From RUG13409 sp045616985 (GTDB taxonomy: Bacteria; Bacillota; Clostridia; Peptostreptococcales; Anaerovoracaceae), in contig JAZLHU010000051.1 in NCBI GenBank assembly GCA_045616985.1, forward strand, positions 1 to 64,000: DNA of 64,000 nt, read 5' to 3'. Within the stretch, counting starts at the first letter, position 1. Every line of letters begins with the position of its first letter. Shown here one piece after another: positions 1 to 9,467 of the stretch. The position numbers and the translations under genes are program-made. The notes under the pieces were generated by a model. That model saw only the letters and a list, made by a program, of their open reading frames with translations. It ran no database searches and was not told where the DNA came from.

Positions 1-168
1 AAGCCGGTTCTTAGCGACTGGCAAGCAGCAGACGAAGGGGCAAAGGGCAAAGCAGTAGGCTTTGGCACTTTGAGACTGAAATCTGCGCGCAGACAGAGCT
101 TAGAACCGATGCAGGGGTCCCCAATAGCGGGAGCGCGTCTGGGCAAATGCCTTTCGCGCTTTCCGGGC
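1..168 (+). repeat. Dispersed repeat element A, copy 1 (left end outside window)
   Basis: First of six copies of a family seen also near 16.5, 17.1, 18.7, 61.1 and 63.6 kb. The core begins AAGCCGGTTCTTAGCG and contains CTTAGAACCG near 110-119, which pairs with CGGTTCTTAG near the start (9 of 10 positions). An inner hairpin is formed by the CAAAGC and GCTTTG stretches around 48-65. The right end (150-168) reads CCTTTCGCGCTTTCCGGGC, the exact reverse complement of the left end of the copy at 61.1 kb, so the missing left end probably lies just upstream. It sits directly before the DUF554 gene and could be part of its leader. Confidence 0.85.
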
Positions 169-189
169 GAAAAAGAAAGAGTATTAAAT

Positions 190-918
190 ATGAACATTTA
201 TATCGGAGTCCTCATCAATGCCGGTCTCGTTGTCCTTGGCGGCGTCATCGGCTGTATTGTCAAAGGCAACAGATTAAAAGACATCGGAGACCGAATCTTT
301 CAGGTATTCGCATTCTTCGTTCTTGCCATGGGTGTCAACGGTGCGGTCGACATGTCCGAGCCTATTGTGATTCTCGTCAGCCTCGTAATCGGCGTTGCAA
401 TAGGAGAGCTTATAGACATTGATAAACTCTTCAATCGTTTCGGGGTGTTTATTCACGAAAGGATTTCAGGAGAAAAAAGCGTGTTTGGCCATCATCCGAG
501 CCACAGAGCAACGGACAGCCGTTTTGCCGACGGCTTTGTTCAGGCAACGCTTCTGTTCTGCATCGGCTCCATGGCCTTTATGGGTGCAATGGAATCCGCA
601 ATGCAAAAGACACATACAATATATTTGACCAAAGGCGTTTTGGACGGTCTGTCTGCAATGACCTTTGCCATGGGCTTTGGCGGCGGAACAATACTGGCCG
701 CTGCAAGCGTTCTGATTTATCAGGGTATTTTAGTAAGCTTTGCGGCTCTTCTGCAGCCTATCCTTACGGAAAGCGTCATCAACCTTTGCTGCACCATCGG
801 ATCTCTCTTTTTGATCGGTGTCGGCGCAAATATGCTCGGCATAACTAAAATCAAAGTTGCGAATTTTCTTCCTGCAATGTTCATGCCGATTTTCATTTCC
901 CTGATAATAAAAATTTAG
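190..918 (+). CDS. DUF554 (YdfK-like) membrane protein
   Basis: A 242-aa polytopic membrane protein of the DUF554 family; no biochemical role is established. It starts with hydrophobic MNIYIGVLINAGLVVLGG. Two halves rich in Gly-containing membrane segments flank a hydrophilic loop (about residues 85-110, SGEKSVFGHHPSHRA). The second half has the family signature around residues 115-185 (FVQATLLFCIGSMAFMGAM, then KGVLDGLSAMTFAMGFGGG). An upstream in-frame ATG at 70 would translate the dispersed repeat, so I take the ATG at 190, just before the first membrane segment. The ribosome site is weak (AGAAAGAG). It is followed 22 nt later by the SLH protein gene. Confidence 0.85.
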   Translation: MNIYIGVLINAGLVVLGGVIGCIVKGNRLKDIGDRIFQVFAFFVLAMGVNGAVDMSEPIVILVSLVIGVAIGELIDIDKLFNRFGVFIHERISGEKSVFGHHPSHRATDSRFADGFVQATLLFCIGSMAFMGAMESAMQKTHTIYLTKGVLDGLSAMTFAMGFGGGTILAAASVLIYQGILVSFAALLQPILTESVINLCCTIGSLFLIGVGANMLGITKIKVANFLPAMFMPIFISLIIKI

Positions 919-940
919 ATACATAAAAAGGAGATGCAAA

Positions 941-3900
941 ATGAAGAAAATTTTAGCTTTCGTACTGGCGTTTGCCATGATTCTTTCAGGCAGCGCCATG
1001 GTGTTTGCCCAGCCCGGCGATGAACACCGAATCAATTATTACGATAAGAGGGTGGACCCCTGGTCCTATTCGGGCGAAGAGGAATGGGTTCTTCTGGGGG
1101 CAGAGGATTTACAGCATCCGGTTTTCACCTACACCGAAGGCAGGGATGACTATCTGAGGACCTACATGCAAAGCACCGGCGAAAGAGAATTTCAGGGCTG
1201 GTACGATGCTCAGACAGACGGACACCCTGTTGATGCAATCAGTCCCGATTGGACAGACGACATTGATCTCTACGCACAGTGGTACGACATTCCGCAGCTT
1301 GTGGATTGCTCTTCATGGGAGGTTGTCGAAGAAGGCCTGACATACAATCCGTACATCACAATTTCGCACGAAGACCTTGGCGAAGATAATGTGCAAGTCA
1401 GATTCACGTGGTACAAAGACGATGCCGATTACGAGCATCGCGTAACCAACGCAGGCATCCAAAACTCCGACGGCACATACACATCATATTTCTCTGCCGA
1501 GCCTCTTTCTGCAGAAAAGGCTGTCGGAGAATACAGAGCGTACGCCATAATTACCAAGGATCTTGGAAACGGCGAAGAATACTATTCTATTATGGACGAT
1601 GTTGAGATTTGCTATGCACCTGAAGGCTCTGTAGGCTATGTTGACGGCGTACTCTGCCGGGACGAAGGGGCCTCGGAGGGCGAATGGAGATTGTTTGATG
1701 CAATTCAGGACGGAAGCACGGTTGATCTTCTTACCGATATCAGTAATGAGAGCTTCAATTACTATTATGTCTTTTCAAGGGATGTCGTAATCAATGCAAA
1801 CGGTCATTCAATGAAGGATGTAGCGTTTAGCCGACCGGTCACGGTAAACAATCCCGGAGGAAGCTGGGAGCTTACTTTAAGCAACGGTGATTTTGAAGAC
1901 GACTACTTTATGAGCGGCGGCTTTGTAAAGGTTCAGAATAATTTAGGCAATGCAAAATTCCGTATTTCATTTGAACAGGAAATTGAAAATCCGTCAGGTT
2001 ATTATTTTCTGAGCGGTGTTGATGCTTCCAGGGTATCTGTTACCCTTTCGGGATATGCCGCATACAACTACGGAGATAATGTAGGTCTTATTGAATCGAC
2101 GGCTCTTCCGTATGCAGTTGAGGCAGAAAGAAGCGAAGGTCTTATTACAAAATTTGAATTCTTTGCATCGCTTGAAAATGCAAAGCAGCAGTCACCTGAT
2201 GATACAGTTTATGTTGTAAACTACTATAACTCCGCAACCGAAACATTAAGCAATGTTTATGATTGCTACGAAACTCCTGACGGAGTCATCTTAAAAACTC
2301 TTTACAGAGCAACTAACGGAACAAACACTTCGTTTTATCTCTATGACGATGACTTTGTTGAACAATACAACAACGGCGAGACAATCGGAATGTCTGATGT
2401 GCAGAAAGAAAATACTGCCGTATTAAACTGCTATCTCCACGAAGGAACGCCTGACATCCCGGGTGATTTGAGCGGAGTGGTGATTAAAAATGTCTGGAGC
2501 GAAATTACTTCACCGGCAGCTTCCGGCACTGTGGGTCCAAACCTTGAAACCGACGGAGCCTACTACTTTACAAACGAAAACGTTGTTGTTTCAAAGGAAG
2601 GAAAATACACATTCATAGCCGATGGCGGAAGCATCATCATTGATCCTGACGAAGGGCAGGAAGCATCGAAGATTTCCGTTAGTGTTGCAGGCGAATTAAG
2701 CTCACTTGCAATTGCAGAAGGCGTACGCTGTGCAGTCTCTGCAATGCCCGGCTATCCAAAGCAAACCAGAATCGATTATATTGAAAACAACGGAAGTCTC
2801 GGAATCAGCGGGGACTATTCATCGCAAACAAATGTTAAAAGACTGATCAACAGCGGTGTCGTAAAAGTATACGATGACGTTGTATTTAAAAAAGAAGATT
2901 GTACGGAATCCTTCACCGCTATTAAAAATCTCGAGGGCGGCAGGATGTATCTTCAGGGCGTTTATATGAGCCTCGCAGGTTTCGGCAACGGTGTAAAGCT
3001 TGTCGGAATCGAAAACGAAGGCGAGCTTCAGTTTCTTGATACAAGCATGTACATTGTAAATTCAAATGGATCGTATGGCGTGGGTATTGAAAATATCGGC
3101 GGCAGGCTTATTATCGGCAGACCGGATGACTTCTGGGATTACGACATGATAATTATTGACCGCGGCTACGGTATTAAAAGCTGTAACTATTTCAGCAATG
3201 AAGGCGAAATTACGATCTACAACCTGTTCTGTGAGGTTGACGAAGACTACAACGGTGCATCCGCCGGAATTAAGGCGGAAGACAGCAGCACTGTAAGAAT
3301 CAAGGGCGGTCATAAAATGGATAATGGCGGCCAGACAGACACAAGCGTTGAGTTTTTGATAAACGGCGAAAACTCCTACGGACTTGATCTTGGAAGTAAC
3401 GTTACCTGGTCCATCCAAGGCTCTCAAAACGGCGTTATTATCCATGGCGGAAAAGCCGCAATCAAGGCTGCCGTTAAGGCTGATTACAACGAATATATTT
3501 CAAGCGGAATCTATCTTTCCGACAGCGAAAGCCCGTTTGATATCTACTATTCAGGCGGCAGCAGCGAGCAGGATCTCCTGCCCGACTTCAACTATTATTT
3601 CGATCGGGATTCGGTAGCAGAGCTTTTCGGCTACAACGGCGTTGTCGTAAGAAATGCTGAGGCAGATTTGGTTGAATATCTTGAATCGCCGTATCCTCAG
3701 TACGAAATATTTACGCTTCCGTGCAATATTGAATTCGGATATTTTGCACATATGTGCGACTACTATTACGGCGCATATGCAAGAACAAATTCCATTGTAA
3801 TTGAGCAGCCGGGGCGTGTAATTGATTTCAATGGTTACAACATTTTTGTCGAAAATTTCGACGACTACGGTTTCATTCATGTTTATGACGGAGATTTAAA

Positions 3901-5197
3901 GCTTGTCAACAGCTCCGAGACATATCTTGGAGGTATTGATGGATGCAACAACGTTCAGGCATTGATAGATATATATGTCTGGGAAGCAACGGAAGAACCG
4001 AACCTCGTTTGCGATAATATCGTTTTGCAGAATGCCGAGTACGACATCTGTTCCCTCGAGGGCGGAGTCGTTATCAATTCCGGAATATATTACGACAATA
4101 TTGACTTCGGCGACGGCGTTAACATAATCAATGGCGGTCAGTTCGACAACCAGTCAGACCCGGTAGTGATTGGCGACTGGAGTCATACATATGGCCCGCA
4201 GGACGGATTCTGTGTTGTATTAAAAGGCGGCCAGTACACAGGACGCTACGAGCGTGTTGAATTTGAATACAGCGATGAGGCTTGTGAATCGAACAGCTTC
4301 TTTGCCAAAGATGCAAACGATACAACAGCGCTTATTCCTTATGGATACGAGCTTAATGCTTATGACTGTAATGGCAATAAGATAAGAAAGGTAAGTGCGG
4401 CAGATTTTGTTGCTGAACTTGATTCTGATGTTGATTCCTATGATGGCACTGTTATAACCGACAAGAGCATCACTTTGGACTTTACTCTCGGCGGAACGGC
4501 TGCTGTTTGCAGGGTCGAAAAAGCGTCGTATAATCCGGGCGGCGGAAGCTCATCCGGCGGAACGAAGAGGGTCGACAAGACAAGTACATCTGCAGTAGAG
4601 TTTACCGACATTCCGGAAGGAGCATACTTTGAAGATGCCGTTGCATGGGCAATCAACAATAAAGTTACCAACGGTACCGGTGAAAAGACATTCAGTCCAT
4701 ACAAGCTCTGCACACGAGCAGAGGGTATCTGCTTCCTGTATCGGGCAGCAAAGGGTGCGGGGGCAAAAGGAAATGGCGTAAGCTTTAGCGATGTTCCGGC
4801 CGATGCGTATTATAAAGAAGCTCTTGAATGGGCTGCGGCAAACGGAATAACAGGCGGAACCGGGGAAGGTCGTTTCAGTCCGGATACAGTAGCAAGCCGC
4901 GAAGTATTCCTTACCATGCTCTACAGAACAGCCTGCATCATCGATCCGAATGCAAAAAAGGCCGGTGAAAAAGCGCTGGCAGCAGCACATGCACCCGGCA
5001 GCACTGCCGGGTACAGCGACGTACCTGAAGGGGCCTTCGCAGAAGAGGCAATCTATTGGGCAAAGGAAGCAGGCGTGGCAGGCGGAGTGGGCGCCGCCTT
5101 TGTAAACGGTGTCTGGGTAGATAATGCCTTCGGCTTTGGTCGTGAAATCGACCGCGCTCAGACCGTAACCATGCTTTGCCGCTATTTCGGAAAATAA
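941..5197 (+). CDS. S-layer-homology (SLH) surface protein, 1418 aa
   Basis: Large exported protein anchored to the wall through three C-terminal SLH domains. Residues 1-24 are a Sec signal peptide (cleavage likely after VFA). Around residues 80-112 there is an InlB-B/Listeria-Bacteroides-like repeat (FQGWYDAQ ... LYAQW). The central region (about 270-1150) is Asn/Gly/Tyr-rich and beta-strand-like, as expected of a right-handed beta helix. After a GGGSSSGG linker come SLH domains at about 1218, 1279 and 1355, each opening with F/YxDxP and containing the helix-NGxTGG pattern. SLH domains bind pyruvylated secondary wall polymer in other Firmicutes. The start has a good AAGGAG site. Ligand unknown; adhesin or structural role is inference. 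Confidence 0.88.
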   Translation: MKKILAFVLAFAMILSGSAMVFAQPGDEHRINYYDKRVDPWSYSGEEEWVLLGAEDLQHPVFTYTEGRDDYLRTYMQSTGEREFQGWYDAQTDGHPVDAISPDWTDDIDLYAQWYDIPQLVDCSSWEVVEEGLTYNPYITISHEDLGEDNVQVRFTWYKDDADYEHRVTNAGIQNSDGTYTSYFSAEPLSAEKAVGEYRAYAIITKDLGNGEEYYSIMDDVEICYAPEGSVGYVDGVLCRDEGASEGEWRLFDAIQDGSTVDLLTDISNESFNYYYVFSRDVVINANGHSMKDVAFSRPVTVNNPGGSWELTLSNGDFEDDYFMSGGFVKVQNNLGNAKFRISFEQEIENPSGYYFLSGVDASRVSVTLSGYAAYNYGDNVGLIESTALPYAVEAERSEGLITKFEFFASLENAKQQSPDDTVYVVNYYNSATETLSNVYDCYETPDGVILKTLYRATNGTNTSFYLYDDDFVEQYNNGETIGMSDVQKENTAVLNCYLHEGTPDIPGDLSGVVIKNVWSEITSPAASGTVGPNLETDGAYYFTNENVVVSKEGKYTFIADGGSIIIDPDEGQEASKISVSVAGELSSLAIAEGVRCAVSAMPGYPKQTRIDYIENNGSLGISGDYSSQTNVKRLINSGVVKVYDDVVFKKEDCTESFTAIKNLEGGRMYLQGVYMSLAGFGNGVKLVGIENEGELQFLDTSMYIVNSNGSYGVGIENIGGRLIIGRPDDFWDYDMIIIDRGYGIKSCNYFSNEGEITIYNLFCEVDEDYNGASAGIKAEDSSTVRIKGGHKMDNGGQTDTSVEFLINGENSYGLDLGSNVTWSIQGSQNGVIIHGGKAAIKAAVKADYNEYISSGIYLSDSESPFDIYYSGGSSEQDLLPDFNYYFDRDSVAELFGYNGVVVRNAEADLVEYLESPYPQYEIFTLPCNIEFGYFAHMCDYYYGAYARTNSIVIEQPGRVIDFNGYNIFVENFDDYGFIHVYDGDLKLVNSSETYLGGIDGCNNVQALIDIYVWEATEEPNLVCDNIVLQNAEYDICSLEGGVVINSGIYYDNIDFGDGVNIINGGQFDNQSDPVVIGDWSHTYGPQDGFCVVLKGGQYTGRYERVEFEYSDEACESNSFFAKDANDTTALIPYGYELNAYDCNGNKIRKVSAADFVAELDSDVDSYDGTVITDKSITLDFTLGGTAAVCRVEKASYNPGGGSSSGGTKRVDKTSTSAVEFTDIPEGAYFEDAVAWAINNKVTNGTGEKTFSPYKLCTRAEGICFLYRAAKGAGAKGNGVSFSDVPADAYYKEALEWAAANGITGGTGEGRFSPDTVASREVFLTMLYRTACIIDPNAKKAGEKALAAAHAPGSTAGYSDVPEGAFAEEAIYWAKEAGVAGGVGAAFVNGVWVDNAFGFGREIDRAQTVTMLCRYFGK

Positions 5198-5246
5198 CAA
5201 ATTTTGAAAAAGTCCTTCAAAACAAAAAGAATCTAAAGGAATTTGT

Positions 5247-6698
5247 ATGCAAAATACAGCAGAGCTTCTTATCTTCATTGTTTATATAATATTCATGCTG
5301 GCAATCGGCATTTACTTTTTCGTAAAAGTCAAAGGCGGCGGTGAAAAAACCTACTTCCTGGGCGACCGCAAAATGGGCGCGTGGGTTTCCGCTTTTTCCG
5401 CCGGTGCGTCGGATATGAGTGCATGGGTTTTAATGGGGCTTCCGGCAAGCATTTATACTTTCGGCATGGGGCAGATCTGGATCGGTATCGGTCTTGGCGT
5501 CGGCTATGCGCTGTCATGGATTTTCGAAGCTCCGCGGATACGCAATTTTTCGATTGTCTGCCATGACTCGATCACAATTCCGCAGTACCTGACCAACAGA
5601 TTTAAGGCCTCCGGCAAAAGCCTGCAGGTGATTTCGGCGGTCATATTTTTACTTGCCTACACCGTTTATGCGGCAAGCTCCATCAAGGCCTGCGGCACTT
5701 TGTTTAATACGGTTTTGGGGCTTGACCCCGGGCTCGCAATGTACATTGCCGCTGCCGTTATCATCATTTACACCTTTCTCGGCGGATTTTCCGCGGTTTG
5801 CTGGACCGACTTTTTTCAGGGGCTTTTGATGCTGGGCTCACTCCTGCTCGCTCCGATTTTTGCAGCCTTTGTTATTAAACCGGGCTCACTTGAGATGCTG
5901 CCGACCGGATTTATGAACCCGATCACCACCTGGCAGGAAGTCATTTCCGGCCTCGGCTGGAGTCTGGGCTACTTTGGAATGCCGCATATTATCATCAGAT
6001 TTATGTCCGTCAAATCTCAAAAAGAGCTTAAAAAGAGCGCAAAAATCGGAATAAGCTGGACAGCTCTTATACTGATTTTCTCGGTTGCGTCGGGTGTCAT
6101 CGGAAGAATGTTTTTGGGCTTCAACGAAAGCATTTCAGAAAATTCCCTGGTATTTATAACAATGGTTCGCAGGCTTTTTCCGGCTGCCATATCAGGCATC
6201 CTGCTTTCGGCAGTTCTGGCAGCCGCAATGTCCACAGCCGATTCGCAGCTTTTGGCTGCATCCTCGGCTTTTGCCTCCGACGTATACAAGCCGATCATAA
6301 GGAAAAACAAGGCCGGCGAAAAGGAAATGAACCGGGCAGGAAGGGCAGTTGTCCTTGCAATTTCAATACTTGCGCTGATTATTGCCTCCGATCCTTCCGC
6401 AGGCTCGATCATGGATCTGGTTTCCAACGCCTGGGGACTCTTCGGCGCTGCCTTCGGGCCGGCGATAATGCTCTCCTTATTCTGGAAGAAGTTCACATTT
6501 AAAGGCGCCGCTGCCGGAATTCTGACCGGAGCAGCAGTAGATATCCTTTGGCTGATCTTCCTCTCATCCACCGGAATATACGAAATAATCCCGGGCACCC
6601 TGGCAGGGCTTCTTGTTTGCTACATCGTTTCCAAAGCAAACCCGGCAAGCGAGGATGTACAAACCCTTTTCGAAAACTGCCTTAACTACAAAGACTAA
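5247..6698 (+). CDS. putP: Sodium/proline symporter (SSS family, PutP-like)
   Basis: A 483-aa sodium:solute symporter with about 13 membrane segments. N-terminal features match PutP: GIYFFVKVKGGGEKTYFLGDR, then SAGASDMSAWVLMGLP, the stretch around the first discontinuous helix where Na+ and proline bind in characterised members. The motif AAAMSTADSQLLAASSAF (about residues 325-342) is the conserved TM8-TM9 region with the Ser/Thr Na+ ligands. Length is typical for PutP. Proline is the most likely substrate, but close relatives carry other solutes. It sits 49 nt behind the SLH gene; an imperfect TTTTGAA/TTCAAAA hairpin lies in the gap but has no T tract, so read-through is possible. Confidence 0.85.
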   Translation: MQNTAELLIFIVYIIFMLAIGIYFFVKVKGGGEKTYFLGDRKMGAWVSAFSAGASDMSAWVLMGLPASIYTFGMGQIWIGIGLGVGYALSWIFEAPRIRNFSIVCHDSITIPQYLTNRFKASGKSLQVISAVIFLLAYTVYAASSIKACGTLFNTVLGLDPGLAMYIAAAVIIIYTFLGGFSAVCWTDFFQGLLMLGSLLLAPIFAAFVIKPGSLEMLPTGFMNPITTWQEVISGLGWSLGYFGMPHIIIRFMSVKSQKELKKSAKIGISWTALILIFSVASGVIGRMFLGFNESISENSLVFITMVRRLFPAAISGILLSAVLAAAMSTADSQLLAASSAFASDVYKPIIRKNKAGEKEMNRAGRAVVLAISILALIIASDPSAGSIMDLVSNAWGLFGAAFGPAIMLSLFWKKFTFKGAAAGILTGAAVDILWLIFLSSTGIYEIIPGTLAGLLVCYIVSKANPASEDVQTLFENCLNYKD

Positions 6699-6756
6699 GC
6701 AAAGAAAAATTCTCAGAATTCTTTTGTAATTTTCACCAATGAATCAAAACATATGG

Positions 6757-6910
6757 TATTATAAGCTGCGCCGATGTCCCCTGCCTCTATAGGCAGGGGT
6801 ACAGCTCAGCATTTCAGAAGGGGGCAATAGCCCCTTCTGAAACCCTGAGAAGCCGCATACGGCTTATCGGCTTGCTTGATAATCAGGCGCCTCAGATCAA
6901 ATTCAAGCGA
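6757..6910 (+). ncRNA. Candidate branched structured RNA
   Basis: In the 362-nt gap between the symporter and the UroD-like gene, a closing stem GCCGAT/ATCGGC (6770-6775 with 6866-6871) encloses three side arms. P2 is CCCCTGCC/GGCAGGGG (6778-6785 with 6792-6799). P3 is CTCAG/CTGAG (6805-6809 with 6845-6849), which contains a perfect 12-bp inner stem TTTCAGAAGGGG (6812-6823 with 6831-6842). P4 is AAGCCG/CGGCTT (6850-6855 with 6860-6865). A TATTAT box at 6757-6762 would start transcription near the closing stem, although no clear -35 is seen. It does not match any riboswitch class I can recognise. Whether it is a leader, an independent RNA or a DNA cruciform is unknown. Confidence 0.5.
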
Positions 6911-6912
6911 GC

Positions 6913-6942
6913 TTGATTTGACACCTCGGCTTCGATTATAAT
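6913..6942 (+). promoter_or_regulatory. Sigma-A-like promoter for the UroD-like gene
   Basis: TTGATT (6913-6918), an 18-nt spacer and TATAAT (6937-6942). The spacer contains TCGGCTTCGAT, which also occurs in the walR promoter spacer at 10.27 kb. A hairpin (CAAATTCAAGC with GCTTGATTTG) covers the -35 box. The leader to the ATG at 7061 is about 110 nt and has a GC-rich hairpin near 6975-7005. Confidence 0.55.
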
Positions 6943-7060
6943 ATAGTTATGAAAAAAAATAATAAATAACGAAAGAATCAGCGGAAAGGCGGAAATAAAC
7001 CGCAAAGCCGCAAAACCAAATCAACTGTTTTTATCTGCGCAAATTTATAGGAGAGAAAAA

Positions 7061-8026
7061 ATGACACCAAGAGACAACTTTTTCGCATTTTTCAAAGGCG
7101 AGGATTATGAATGGGTTCCACTCAATTCAGACATCTGTATGTTCAACCCGGAAGAATTCCACGATTGCAAGGCAAGAGGAATGGTAAATCAGCAGGCACC
7201 GTTCGACCGCGATTCACAGGCAGGCGGACTCGGCTGGTTCGGTGTTGACTGGGAATACGTTCCGCAGGTTACAGGCTCCATGTCCAAGGGCAGAATGTTC
7301 CGGGATCTTGAAGAGTGGGAAGAAAAGCTCGTATGGCCAAACCTTGACGAATACGACTGGGAAGGAGTAAAGGCAAAGAACGCCGACTACTTAAACACAG
7401 ACAAAATCATTTATACAACAGTATTCTGCGGATTCTTCGAAAGGCTTATTTCCTTCGTGGAATTTGAAGATGCAGCACTTGCTCTTATCGACCCGGATCA
7501 GGAAGAAACAGTTCACAAGCTCTTCGCAAGACTTACAGACCTTTACATCGACTACATCGGAAGAATGCACAAGTACTATAATGTAGAGCTTGTTGAATTC
7601 CACGACGACTGGGGCAACCAGAGAGCTGAAATGTTCTCCGGAAGCACTCTTAAGGAAATGATCATCCCATACGTAAAAAGAATCGTTGACTTCTGCCACG
7701 AAAACGGAATCATTTTTCTCCAGCACTCCTGCGGAAAGATCGAAAACGTATTTGAAAACGTGATCGAATCCGGCGCTGACACATGGTGCGGTCAGGAAAT
7801 CGAAGACATGAAGTACAGACTCGTTCAGAAGTACTCCGACAGATTCATCTTCCAGGTAGGCCTTACCCCGAACGACAAGATGACAATCGAAGAAACAGAA
7901 AAGTATACAAGAGACACACTCGAAATGTACAGACCATATAAAGTCTGGTTCCGTTACACCCCGAGAGTACTCCGCAAAGAACAGTGCGATGTTATCGACA
8001 AGATCTTAAGAGAATACAGGAGATAA
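7061..8026 (+). CDS. Uroporphyrinogen decarboxylase-like (UroD/MtaA superfamily) protein
   Basis: A 321-aa protein of the UroD/MtaA superfamily, which includes heme-pathway UroD and corrinoid-dependent methyltransferases. Near the C-terminus it carries QHSCGKIENVFENVIESGA (about residues 226-244), where the His-x-Cys of MtaA-type proteins binds zinc; this favours a methyltransferase-type member. The N-terminal region (MTPRDNFFAFFKGEDYEWVP) is typical of the anaerobe-specific branch. No corrinoid protein or partner methyltransferase gene is adjacent, so the substrate is unknown. Codon choice (TTC, TAC, GAC, AAG, CTC) suggests high expression. The start has a GGAGAG site 8 nt upstream. A terminator follows at 8061. 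Confidence 0.75.
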   Translation: MTPRDNFFAFFKGEDYEWVPLNSDICMFNPEEFHDCKARGMVNQQAPFDRDSQAGGLGWFGVDWEYVPQVTGSMSKGRMFRDLEEWEEKLVWPNLDEYDWEGVKAKNADYLNTDKIIYTTVFCGFFERLISFVEFEDAALALIDPDQEETVHKLFARLTDLYIDYIGRMHKYYNVELVEFHDDWGNQRAEMFSGSTLKEMIIPYVKRIVDFCHENGIIFLQHSCGKIENVFENVIESGADTWCGQEIEDMKYRLVQKYSDRFIFQVGLTPNDKMTIEETEKYTRDTLEMYRPYKVWFRYTPRVLRKEQCDVIDKILREYRR

Positions 8027-8060
8027 TACGAGAAGTAATACAAATTATACAAAATTAAAG

Positions 8061-8090
8061 ATTGCACCCCGAGTGCAATCGGCAATTTTT
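8061..8090 (+). terminator. Terminator after the UroD-like gene
   Basis: Stem ATTGCAC (8061-8067) with GTGCAAT (8073-8079), followed by CGGCAA and a five-T run. It lies between convergent genes. Confidence 0.6.
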
Positions 8091-8134
8091 ATCGAAAAAT
8101 CATCTTATCTTAACTTATATTAACCCATCTTACC

Positions 8135-9091
8135 CTATTTTTGCGGCCCCGCATTTCGGACAGCTTCTTGCGGCCCCGCCTGCTTTTCGCCCTGAGCCTT
8201 TTGAAGTTCATTTGCAGACTGAACCACCACATCGCCCAGAATCCTGACCACATCATTAAACAGCACAGGATCCTCCTTGCTGTTTACGGCAGCCATCTGC
8301 CTGATGCCGGCCTTAACATTCGGATTCTTAATCAAACTGTCCATCATCGGACTTCCCGCAAGCTTTTCAACCGCCGCATCGCAGCTGTCCATAAATTCTT
8401 CCTTGGTAGTATTCTTGCCGGCCTCTTCGCACGCCCGAATATACTTGTTGCACACCAAAATGCTCGCAAGCTCCTTCTTAAACGCATCGGGCTCAAGATC
8501 CGGATCCACATACTTTAAAAACTTTGCCGACGCCGTCAACAAATTCCGAGCCGACTCAAGCCCCGCATCATTTTTTAGAACCGTTGTTTCCGCACCACGT
8601 CCGGCAGGTGCCGCAGCCGGTGCCGCATTTTTCGCCTCAAGCTCAATATTATCCAGCATCGTCATCACGCTTCGAACCTGTGCAACCTGCTCATCAAGCT
8701 CCAAATCCGGATTATCAAACATTTTCTGTTCAAGACCGTCCGCATATTTATCCAAAAGATCCCAGGTCTTAGAAAGATTTTGCAGATCCTTTTTAGACCC
8801 GGTAAACTTCTTAAGATCGCCCATCGGCTTTAAGGCAGCCTTAACCGCCCCATCGTTTTTAATTTCGTCAGGCAGTTTTTTCAGCACAACCGAAAGAAGC
8901 ATCTTGTAATCGGCAAACGACTTTGCAGGCGCAAGCCTTTCAGCCTCAGTCTTTTGAATTTTAACCATCTGATCGGCATTTCTGTTCTGCTTATCTATTT
9001 TATCCTGAATCTTTTTTGCATCTCGTTGCTCTCCCGCGCGATTGCGGCGCTGGTGTGCAGCTTCGTCAAAATTTATTTCACCTTTAGGCAT
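8135..9091 (-). CDS. Alpha-helical protein of unknown function, 318 aa
   Basis: No family recognised. The only larger reverse-strand gene with a convincing ribosome site: GGGAGGGA 3 nt before the ATG at 9091 (protein starts MPKGEINFDEAAHQRRNRAG). The longer reading frame to 9238 has no better start. The protein has no signal peptide or membrane segment and is predicted almost entirely helical, with a charged N-terminus (residues 1-50) and an Ala/Pro linker near 160-170. The C-terminal part has the pattern DSCDAAVEKLAGSPMMDSLI, which resembles a repeated module in the 697-aa helical protein at 31.4 kb (VNEIMANPAFQYLY, KEKLMDSEAFQNLY). A cytoplasmic or secreted-effector role cannot be decided from sequence. 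Confidence 0.7.
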   Translation of the reverse strand: MPKGEINFDEAAHQRRNRAGEQRDAKKIQDKIDKQNRNADQMVKIQKTEAERLAPAKSFADYKMLLSVVLKKLPDEIKNDGAVKAALKPMGDLKKFTGSKKDLQNLSKTWDLLDKYADGLEQKMFDNPDLELDEQVAQVRSVMTMLDNIELEAKNAAPAAAPAGRGAETTVLKNDAGLESARNLLTASAKFLKYVDPDLEPDAFKKELASILVCNKYIRACEEAGKNTTKEEFMDSCDAAVEKLAGSPMMDSLIKNPNVKAGIRQMAAVNSKEDPVLFNDVVRILGDVVVQSANELQKAQGEKQAGPQEAVRNAGPQK

Positions 9092-9296
9092 AGTTCCCTC
9101 CCATGGTACAATGAATAATCTACCCCTATATAACAACATAAGTACGTTAGTAAAGCGTTGCAAGTTTTTACTCCCGATTCGGCTATGAGTGTTTTTATTA
9201 AAACGCCTTAAAATTACAGTGAAAAGGCTTAAAATCATTCCTCAAATATAAAGATGGGGGTCATAGTAGGTTTATATGACAAGCATACCATTTCCG

Positions 9297-9319
9297 AGGT
9301 GCTCGGCATCGTGTGTTTT
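9297..9319. repeat. Direct repeat, left copy, flanking lipoprotein cassette
   Basis: AGGTGCTCGGCATCGTGTG followed by four T. It matches 10114-10136 at 22 of 23 positions and lies about 170 nt upstream of the AT-rich lipoprotein gene. Confidence 0.7.
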
Positions 9320-9407
9320 TTCAAGAGAATAAATAAAAGAAAATGTTATCTTGTAAATAGGCATTGACTTATATGATAGGATATAAAAAAGAAAAATATG
9401 AAACATT

Positions 9408-9438
9408 TTGACAATTTTTTCGTCTATATGATTATGAT
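9408..9438 (+). promoter_or_regulatory. Promoter of the Ig-like lipoprotein gene
   Basis: TTGACA (9408-9413) and TATGAT (9433-9438), separated by 19 nt. This is a slightly long spacer; the overlapping TTATGA gives 18. The AT-rich upstream region and a consensus AGGAGG site before the ATG support independent expression. Confidence 0.5.
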
Positions 9439-9467
9439 ATAGAAACATACTTTAGGAGGTAACGACT

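Noticed and set aside
4550..5278. 242-aa reverse-strand frame opposite the SLH domains
   Set aside because: It is antisense to three clear SLH domains, Cys-rich in an unnatural way and lacks a ribosome site.
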